Below, one piece after another: positions 55,729 through 64,000 of a DNA stretch of 64,000 bases. The stretch spans positions 285,331-349,330 of the forward strand of contig MNCI01017692.1 in NCBI GenBank assembly GCA_015680685.1, given 5' to 3'. Made by a program: the position numbers and the translations under genes. The notes under the pieces were generated by a model. The model was not told the origin of the DNA, searched no databases, and worked only from the letters and a program-made list of their open reading frames with translations. Each line of letters begins with the position of its first letter. Positions within the stretch are counted from its first letter, which is position 1. Source of the stretch: Gnetum montanum. Lineage: Eukaryota; Streptophyta; Gnetopsida; Gnetales; Gnetaceae.

Positions 55729-56152
55729 ATATATAAGTCACCATGAAATTATCCATGAGGAAGATTATTAAGAGGAGGGAAGAGGGAGGGGGAATGTAAC
55801 ACCTCAGTTCTAGGAACCCCTTTTCTTGGTTGATATGTCTTGTCACTTGAATCTTTGATGTCTTCTGTCGAACCTATGGTTGTATTTAATACCTTAGCTT
55901 TGTTTTATATCTTCCTTACACCTATGCTTTTATACTATTTTGTTTAATTGTAATACATTCCTTATTACTATCATTGCCTTCCTTTGTTGAATTATGTTAT
56001 ATTTTATTTATAAAGCATATATGCACTAACCTTGTGTGGGGTCTTGAAAGTATTGGATGGGTCATTGTTACATGAGGTTCTACATCATGCTTGTGGTATG
56101 TTATGATTATTTGCTTAGTTAATTTATATTTTACTTTTTTCTTTAGAGTAGT
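55729..56152 (+). repeat. F: chromovirus remnant, right part (polypurine tract and probable LTR)
   Basis: After RT-G the host sequence continues with GAGGGAAGAGGGAGGGGGAA (about 55776-55795), a polypurine tract, and then TGTAACACC, a common plant Ty3 LTR start, at 55796. The LTR is cut at 56152 by RT-J, so its end is outside the window. Together with 29940-30398 this fits one chromovirus 3' end split by RT-G. Confidence 0.7.
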
Positions 56153-57062
56153 TGATGACCAGCAAGCAAACCCTATGCCCAACCATATGAATAACTAAGA
56201 ATTCACACATGATTTGGTCAAATTCTATGGACTTATAGCCTTCTAAGTACACTAGTCTCTAGGAAGTGAAACGAACCATTGTAATCATTGTATTCCCAAC
56301 TACACATGTGAAACATAAAAGTATGGTTAAGTGCAACTAAGGCATATGATTTTTGTCATTTTTATGTTTTATGTTCTAAGTTTCCTAAGAATAAAGAATA
56401 GAGAATTAAAGATAATTGATTGCTAATTTAATCTAACTAGCTATATTTAACTAATCCTAGCATAAGCATTCATTCCCACTTGTTGTACACATCTTGAACA
56501 TGATTAATGTTATTGCGTTACCAAATGTTAAGCATTATTAGGATTACCAAGTGCCAAGCATATGCTTGAAGTGGTTGTACCTATGTGCTTAATTTATCAC
56601 TATTTAATCTATCTTAATTTATTTCATAATTAATTATTTAATTACTTAAAGCATTAAAGGAAATTTCATAAAATACTAAATGCATAAAGGAAATAATTAA
56701 TCTATTTCAAAGTGATGCAAGGTTTATTAGAAAGCTTGTCTTTATTGCCACACACATTGTTGTGCTGAGGTGCAACAATGCTCAAATAAAGATTCATACA
56801 CTCTTTAACTCCTACTGTGAGAACTTAGAAAAAATATTCTAACTTTCAAGCAAGAAAACTACAAGAGATCTACTATAGCTGTGACAAAAGATGTCATAAA
56901 TATGGTGGGTGAGCGTGTATTTATAGGTGAAAATAGGCACTGCATTGATGAGGTCATGTCAATGCATCAAATCAAATTTTGACGTGGCCAAGTAAACAAG
57001 GTTGCATTAATGGGACCACGTCAATGAGGCCTTATTGACGTAACCCATGGCATGACTCATCA
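56153..57062 (-). repeat. RT-J 3' LTR
   Basis: A 910 bp LTR, TGATGACCAGCAAGC to GACTCATCA. Landmarks match the superfamily: a GATTACCAAGTG block near 56541, a TCTTTATTGCC block near 56742, and reverse TATA (GTATTTATAGG) near 56918. The U3 end has TTGACGTGGC and CGTCAATG motifs. Confidence 0.9.
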
Positions 57063-57080
57063 TACCCCCACGATTGAATG
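57063..57080 (-). promoter_or_regulatory. RT-J 3' polypurine tract
   Basis: The minus strand reads CATTCAATCGTGGGGGTA directly before the LTR TGATGA. Confidence 0.85.
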
Positions 57081-57349
57081 AAAACTCATCCTCAAGTAAA
57101 CAAAAGAAGGAACAATTTTCTCAAAAAATTTTGGAAAGGTATAGGGTTGTTGACTAACTACTGACATACATAAACACAAACAAACACTAAGTGCCTAAGT
57201 GTATGGATTTACAATCATTAGAAAATTTTGGTGTTCAAGACAACAAAATTAAGCATTGGGATAAAAGTGACAAACACAATTCCTCTTTTGACATGAAGAC
57301 AATGAAGAAGGTCAAATGGTCCTAGGTGGTGGAGGTTCATGAGGCTCCG

Positions 57350-60160
57350 AAGGACCTTATCCTACTTTAGGTGCATGTGGTGGTTAAGGCAGTTGTAGTT
57401 AACCTATGATAGCTACAACTTTTGCTGGAAGACAGAAGGAATTGAATAGTGTCATCTTCTCCTCCTTACTCTTGGGATCATTCACAATCCATGCCACATC
57501 ATGAATGTGGGCCAGTGTGGGAACATCCCAAGGATAGGGCATTGCTGGAAATAACTCCTTCGCATTGATGAACTAGGTAGTAAAATGTTTGCATTCAACA
57601 TCAAATGCCTTTACTACATTCTGCAGCTCCTAATAGTCACTCATTCTCCTAGCGAGTTCTTAGTTGTAGACTGTTGATCAGTGAAGCACTGCCCGAGAAC
57701 ATCGAGTTTTGCATTTACCACCTCAAGCTTTTGCTTGGTATCTTTGTGATGCTTGAACTTTTCTTTGTAAAACAAGTATGAACTGGCCATATGTTTCTTC
57801 AATTCAAAATACGACCATTTGACATTCAACATCATCAAATTTGCATAATGGAGATTGACAAGCTTCATGTACTCTATCATCTCCTTGATCTACAGCTCCT
57901 TCATGCAGATCTCCACCTTGTTGTAATCATTGAGCACATCAAAGATAGGCTACCAAACATCACCTCATTTCTTGAGCTGCTGGAGGGCCTCATTGACTTT
58001 TGCCTTTACCATTTGAATATGTTTCTCATTGATCTATTTTTGTAGACCAACCTAATCTTTGTAGTAATTTTTGACTCAAACTTGAGAGCCTCATTTTTCC
58101 ATGCAACTACCTTTATTGTAGATTTCTGGTGAAGGGCTCAAACTTCCTCCATGGAGAAATTTCTATTTTTGGCTACCAATCTTCTTAGTTCATTGTTTAC
58201 TCTGGCTAGCTGCTCCTGCTATTCATGGATGAAATCTTGCATTTGTTGCTTTTGCACATCAACATTTCGTAAGTGATGATTTTCTATGGTCAAAGTTACA
58301 TTATCTTGACAAGTCTGGTATAAGGCCTTTTAGATATCATGCATGGTGGCATCGACCAAGGACTAATCAAAGGTCACCACTCCTTTACATCCTCAACCTT
58401 CTTGAGCTTGTCCTGAAGCTATTGAAAAGCTTCATCACAGGTTAGTGTAGGATTGAGAAATGTAAGATCAGCAAGATGGGCTCTTAGTTCAACAACCTCT
58501 ATAGCCAAGTGTTGGTTTTGAGCTTCAGTTGTTTTAAGTTGCCCCTCCATGATAAGGCATTTGCCCCTTGCTCCAACAACTCTGATTAGGTTGTAGTGAT
58601 TATATCCTGAAGGTCAAAGACATTCAGAATTGGTTGCTTAATTTCCACTAGTTGATGCAATAACTCCTCATGCTGGGCTACACTCAATTTATCACTAACC
58701 ATTCTTGTGAATGTCTCCACATCTCTAAGTGCAGAAACATTTGGTACAAATGTTGTAGATACATTTAATGCCTCAACAATTCTATCAACAACAACCTTTG
58801 TTGTTGTCTCCTAATCATGGTGTTGCATCACTAAGATAGTTGCCCCCTCATCCTCCTCTAGACATATCGAGAAAGTAGCAGCATTCCCAAAGATTTTTGG
58901 AAATTGTTGTTATTGTAAGAGAGATATTATTACCTCTTGGGTGCTAGGATTTGATTTTGCAAGCAGCTATATTCTTTGGCCTGAGAAAATTGGCCCACCT
59001 TTCTCCATCTCGCTAATGATTTAAGCTACTTTGTTGAGGTGACTTGTTGCTGGGTGATACACAGATGGATCACCACCACTCGTTCCTGCTCATTGCTCTT
59101 GCTCATGTAAGAGTTGTTCTTAGATCTTATGCATTTGTTCAAGGGCAGAATTGGAGTTGAACATTATTTCATGAGTGGGCAATGGAGATTGTGGTTACTA
59201 CTCCTCTTTCTTGGCTATGGCAGCGGTCTTGTCTTTCATCATTTCTACCCAAAAGGTATAAGGAGCATGCCTAATTGCATTGTTAGCATAGCAAACTATT
59301 CTTGCCTTTTTGCATGGTTTTTTGATGAGGTAGGAAAAGGGAAGAGCTTTTCTTCCACATTCATTCTCTTTGAATCACTTCTCTATCTCTAGATCAATTA
59401 GATGTGGAAGATTGATAGGGAATTTTCCACTCAAAGTAGCACATGCATGGGTAGAAAAAGTAGTCACCTTACTGGGCCTCACCGTCAGATTGAGGTGATG
59501 GGCTACTATCTTGAAATACATATGTTTCACCATAGTGAGTACACCATACTTCTTGTAGTCCACTTCATAGCATCGTTGGGTCCACTTCTTCTTTACCTCA
59601 AGATCTACCTAAGTTGAGATCTCTACGAAGCTAGTTTCAATATCAGGCAAGTCGAAAGCCTATGCGATTGCTTCCACCGAATAGGAGATGCCAATGTCCT
59701 TGATTTTAACTATGGCACCTAGCTATTGGTTGTTCTAGAAGAGGTAGTCTCTCCCATGTACCACTCTCCACTAGAAGTGATGATTGGCCACATGGGAGAA
59801 GTTCATAATTGAGCTTTGACTTCTTTTGACAAACTCCAGGAACATCCCAAAGTTTTGTCCTTGGAGAACTAAATGCTGAACATCCCTAGACATGATTTGA
59901 TCAAGGTAGGCACAGGTCAAGGTAGCTTCAAGTCTAGGCACAAGACTTGGTGCCTCATCTTGGTGAAATTGCTCTATTTTTGCTTCTTCTAGAATTTGAC
60001 GAACGGATTCCACCTCAGGGTCCTCATGAAGATTTCTCATGACATGAGTTTCAGCTTCCTGCTCTTAGGGTTGTTCTTGTTGGCCCCTTCTAGTTCTAGG
60101 TTGTTTGTCCCTTGGTTTGGATGGTCCTCCTTCCTATAGGTGTTTCAATCTAGGTGCCAT
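57350..60160 (-). pseudogene. RT-J ORF3 remnant
   Basis: The minus-strand ATG at 60160 opens MAPRLKHL. An N-terminal segment with ETHVMRNLHEDPEVESVRQI lies near 60040. VQHLVLQGQNFGMFLEFVKR follows near 59880. MYFKIVAHHLNL and GKFPINLPHLIDLEI, near 59520-59400, match YFKIDTYHIFP and NANLPHLYLTKI of RT-G. A long charged C-terminal segment from about 58700 includes EYMKLVNLHYANLMML near 57870, matching EYMELANLQYANLAML of RT-G. It has many stops. Function unknown; position and length resemble the extra 3' ORF of Athila-type elements. Confidence 0.8.
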
Positions 60161-62230
60161 TTATAATTAGAACATAACCAATGATTAGCACCTAATGTGT
60201 AACTTTGAAACATTTGGAATACCTTATCTCTTGGGGTAGTTACACTTGGCTAAGTTGTGATCATGGCTAGTTTGATTATTTTAATATTATGTGATTAAAT
60301 AGGTTACTGAAGTTTGTTGGAAGGGTTTAAGTTCCATAGGTTGATGATTTAATATTATTTTATGCATTAAACCTATGGGGAAGTTAGAAAAATTCTAAAA
60401 AATTTTCTATCAAAAACCTAAGGTTTGTGGCCCCCATGATATAGAGCATACCTTCAGTAGTTAGAGGACTAAAAAATGACTGAAATTGGACAAACAATGC
60501 GAAAGCTATGGGCTCTAGAAGGTTTGGGTCTTTGAAAACTCGTAGAAACTCCCATCTTATTTGAAGCAAAATAGCAAAAATTGCTAAGTGTTGTGCACTA
60601 GTTATAGTATTTTTACCATGCGTTGATGGGGCCATGTCGATGTAAAGGCTAGTGTATATGGGGCCACATCGACACATTTGTTGACCACCATTGACTTTTG
60701 AAAAAATTCAATAAATAGAAGGAGTTTTAATGCAAAATTGAAGTTTTTGAAAGCCCATGAAGCCAAGAACATGATGAAATGCATGAAGAGGGTTTGACAA
60801 GTCATAAAAATGGGGGAATTGAGGGGAGAATGCAATTTTATGGGAGAAATGCCTTAAGGAATGCATAGTTGGATGTAACTGATGGCAAATGTAGATGATT
60901 TTATTACAAAAATGCTCAAGGATAAGGGACTTAACTAGCCCAACCAAGAGCTATGCAAGTGGATCCTCCCCATAGCAAGCTCATGTCCTTTTTGCCCTTA
61001 CATATCCTTAACCCAAGGAGTCCATGGGCTTCACAATTGATTAATGATTATGAAAAGTTAAAGATCGAATTTGGAAGAATCTATCTAAGAATTTTAATAG
61101 ATCAAACTAAGACATTGAACAAGACATGAAAATTGGTAGTGAGGTGAAAAATAGAAAGGATTGACAGATGAGAGAGAAAGTGAAATGGAGTTCTGAATCA
61201 TGGTCACATGAAGTCCCTTGTGGATTATGTGGTTAGATGACCCGATAAAATCCATCCTTAGTCCAAACCAAAACCAACCACTTTTAGTAGCTTCGCATCA
61301 TCATCCTAAGACTAGTGCATCCCCTTGATACATAAGAAAGCTTCCATAAATCAAACACTATTCCTTATCTGAGAAGAAAAGAGAAGGAGGAAGTGAGAAA
61401 GGGCCTTAGTTAGAGGGAACCTTTAGGCATGGATAACATGTCTTTCTAGTCCCATAACTAGTGCTTAGAGCCTATTTATTTTGTCTAACGAGTATTCTTT
61501 GAATTTCTATCATTGTTTCTTTTTTATTTTTTGTATTTTATGGATTTTTGGATGGGAACCACACCATGCAAAGACTTGTCAACTTCCTATTATTGGTTGA
61601 CACAGAACAGTGAGAAATCCATGAAAAACACTCAGGCACTCAAGTAAGTAGAAAGGTACAAAGATTAATGAATCCCCTTGAAGTTACACCCTTTTCAAAC
61701 CTTTTGGATCTTTTCCAATTTTGGAAACTACCAAGGTCACAAGTTTGTTGAGGTTTTATGAATGAGAAAAAGACCTCATACTTCCAAAACAAGGAAAACC
61801 ATAGATGTAATGGATGGGTGGATGATGTGGACTCACTTCTTGTTCCATAAAAAAGAAACTTTATCTTAGACATTAGTTATCAAAATTCAAAAATAGAAGC
61901 TAGACATTAGCAATAAAAAATATTAGGTATAAACCATAATTAGCAAAAAACTACAACATCATTGTGTCTTGTTGGCAACAAAGAAATTTTATTAGAAAAC
62001 AAAGAAAATTCACACTAAAATAAAGAAACATATAAAAGAAATTGCAAAATTTTCAAGAAAAATAAAACATACTAATGATGTTGTAAAACAAAAATTTGGA
62101 AAAATAACAAAGTGTAAAGAAAAAAAGGTATATATAAAAAAAGTGTAAAACAAAAAGGTAGAAAAACTAAAGAGCCATTTTAATGATTAGCACGGATGCC
62201 CATCTCCCCCATGATTGAGTTGAAAGGAGG
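60161..62230 (-). other. RT-J integrase-to-ORF3 spacer
   Basis: Non-coding and AT-rich toward the right. It carries the reverse of the shared blocks: GGATCCTCCCCATAGCAAGC near 60961, GAGAAAGGGCCTTAGTTAGA near 61396 and GGTGTAACTTCAAGGGGATT (minus) near 61690. A polypurine-tract-like CTCAATCATGGGGGAGATGG (minus) is at 62202-62220. The small open frames at 60384-60947 overlap one another and are not called. Confidence 0.72.
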
Positions 62231-62249
62231 AGATCTGAAAGATTGAATG

Positions 62250-63480
62250 TGGTTGTCCATCCAAGGAGGCGTTGATTTCACTATCTTACTTGAACTCATG
62301 GAAAGGTTTTAGTTGTTGCATATTGACCAACTACTTTTTATTTGGGCTCTTAGGTTTGTAGATCAACATGGTCCCAGAAGGAAAGGTTTCATAAATGATA
62401 TAAGGCCCTTCCCACAATGTTTGGATCTTGGTTTGTTGTGGAACATGTGTGGGGTTCAAATAAAGGACCCTGTCTTCAAGTTTAAATTTAACTTTCCTTA
62501 TTCTAAGGTCATGGCATTGTTTACTAAATGCCTTATACACTTCATTTAAGAACAAGGCTACCAATCGATTCTCATCTAGCACATTAAGGTCGATCAATCT
62601 TTCTTTTTGTGTTAGGCTTAGGTCAAGGTCTAGGGCATGGGCTGTTAAAAGTGTATGAAGCTTACGTTGAATTAGAAAAGTTGGTAATTTTTCTTACACC
62701 AGCTCATAGTGAGAGTAGCCTATAGGGAGTTTCCATGTTGACTAGTAAGCCCAAAGGGAATTGTTGAGTTTTATGCTCTAGTCTCTCCTATATTTGCTAA
62801 TTATTCTTGTTAAGATTTTTGTGATCTTCCTATTGGTAACTTTTGCTTAACCTTTGGCTTAGGGATGGTAAGATGTTATTAATTTATATTCAACCCCCAA
62901 GCATTGGATGAGCTTGCAAAAGTAGCATCTATAAAATGAGTACCATTGTTAGAAATTAGTGCACGTGGCATACCAAACCTATTTATGACATTTTGTTACA
63001 CAAACTGAGTAGCAATGGAAGATGTACAATCAGTGATGGCTATTGCTTCTACCCATTTCGTACAATAGTCAACAATGACTATAATGTTCACCTTTCCATT
63101 TGACATGGGTGTAATGGGATCCATGAAGTCTATGCCCTAGGTGTCAAAGGGTTCTAGTGGTTGGATCCACTACTGAGGTCTCTTCATTCAATTGATCATC
63201 CCACCATCTCATTGATAGCATTTACAAGAGCAGATAAATTGGTGAGCATCTCTAAGGATTGTTAGCTAGTAGTACCCTGCCATTAGAATTTTAATGGTCA
63301 TGTGTCTCCCTACATAGTGGCCCACATAAGGATCCTCATGAGCATCTTGGAGAATGTGTAGTTGCTTAACATTAGGAACACACCAACAAACCAGGCCATC
63401 GACGCATACCTTGTAAAGAAGAACGTGTAGTTGGCTTGATGAAGAAACTATTATTTCTTCTAGTTATCTAAATCTTGTGG
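62250..63480 (-). pseudogene. pol: RT-J integrase remnant
   Basis: On the minus strand, the zinc-finger region is at about 63330-63170. The core has GIDFMDPITPMSNGK near 63135 (first Asp kept), ALISNNGTHF near 62950 (second Asp changed to Asn) and TPYHS. The C-terminal part is at 62597-62331: LNVLDENRLVALFLNEVYKA, VLYLNPTHVPQQTK and LWEGPYIIYETFPSG. Stops are present. Confidence 0.88.
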
Positions 63481-63539
63481 CATTTTTTGAGTGAGAAGAT
63501 AAGTGAGGATACCATCATACCATTTTGGTTCAGCATGCA

Positions 63540-64000
63540 TCTATTGATTTATTGCATAGGCAAAGAGGAGTTCATCTAAAAATTGATCAAAGAGTGGGCT
63601 CTCATCCTCTTTGTTGTCCCATTGTAACTGAGACAAGTGATCAACGACCACATTCTTAGTCCCCTTTAGATCTACCATTATAAGATCGAACTCCTACAAG
63701 ATCACCAACCACAGTATGACACAGGGGCTTACCGTTGGTTTATTCATCAAGAAGCAAATGGCACTATGATTAGTGTGCACAAACACCTTGTATCCAAGCA
63801 CATAGTTCTTGAACTCTTTCAAAGCATATACCATTATCATCAAATCTTTTTCCGTTGTGGTGTAATTGAGTTGTATACTAAAAATCCTTCAACTTGTGTA
63901 GTGGATGTAATATGGATATTTTTGATTATTTAACTGCATAAGCACAACTCCCAAGGCATAGTTTAATGCATTCATCATAATGTGAAATGGTCAGAACCAA
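63540..64000 (-). pseudogene. pol: RT-J RNase H remnant, cut by the window edge
   Basis: The minus strand reads MVYALKEFKNYVLGYKVFV near 63830, HTNHSAICFLMNKP near 63770 (Asp changed to Asn) and NVVVDHLSQLQWDNKEDE near 63640. It continues toward RT beyond 64000. Confidence 0.88.

Larger units (their letters stand above)
56153..64000 (-). mobile_element. RT-J: pol + ORF3 element of the same superfamily, 5' part beyond the window
   Basis: A reverse-oriented element. The 3' LTR is at 56153-57062, then a polypurine tract, ORF3, a 2 kb spacer, integrase and RNase H running off the right edge. It combines a pol related to that of RT-D and RT-H with an ORF3 related to that of RT-G and RT-I. It is thus the only member here showing both. 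The left flanking pentamer is GTAGT; its partner is outside the window. Confidence 0.9.

Noticed and set aside
60384-60947. Overlapping minus-strand open frames in the RT-J spacer
   Set aside because: They overlap each other in different frames, have no motif, and lie in sequence homologous to non-coding spacers of the other elements.
1-64000. tRNA, rRNA, riboswitch or prokaryote-type operon features
   Set aside because: None was recognised on either strand; the window is plant nuclear repeat DNA. tRNA-like text at the primer sites is only the 18-base complement of a tRNA end.

Overview
This is a plant nuclear genomic window: repeat-dense, AT-rich, and dominated by LTR retrotransposons of the Ty3/gypsy order, with one convincing host gene. 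Nested retroelements, plant-type LINE remnants, cytosine-transition decay of element genes and a PG1-beta/BURP gene all indicate a seed plant. The repeat load would suit a gymnosperm or another large plant genome, but nothing here fixes the taxon. For reference the elements are lettered RT-A, B, C, D, F, G, H, I and J; E is the LINE.

Layout. 1-3247 is the 3' half of a decayed chromodomain-type Ty3/gypsy element (RT-A) with its 3' LTR. 3248-8531 is AT-rich sequence with CT microsatellites, a badly eroded reverse-oriented LTR (B, about 4735-5572) and a clean solo LTR (C, 7105-7976, target duplication AATGT). 8537-18486 is a full-length but decayed gag-pol element (RT-D, target duplication CATGT). 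18492-26314 is mostly low-copy sequence with a LINE fragment (E, 20853-22330, minus) and several short tandem duplications. 26315-29146 is the gene island: a PG1-beta-like BURP-domain protein with duplicated promoter motif, TATA box, probable small intron and poly(A) signal.

From 29940 to 56152 there is a four-layer nest. A chromovirus remnant (F) was split at 30398/55729 by RT-G (minus, 30399-55728). RT-G was split at 34012/50478 by RT-H (minus, 34013-50472, target duplication CTGAT). The 3' LTR of RT-H was split by RT-I (plus, 34126-40552, target duplication GACGG). From 56153 to the window end lies RT-J (minus), whose LTR sits inside the apparent 3' LTR of F and whose pol runs off the window.

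RT-D, G, H, I, J and LTRs B and C form one superfamily: LTRs bounded by TGATGA...TCATCA, a tRNA-Asp-like primer site, and a homologous 3' spacer. Within it are pol-bearing members without a third ORF (D, H), a pol-bearing member with a third ORF (J), and members with gag plus the third ORF but no pol (G, I). The pol-less group, its shared third ORF, an internal polypurine tract and the changeable U3 ends are the most interesting content. All retroelement genes shown here carry stops or frameshifts; the BURP gene looks intact.
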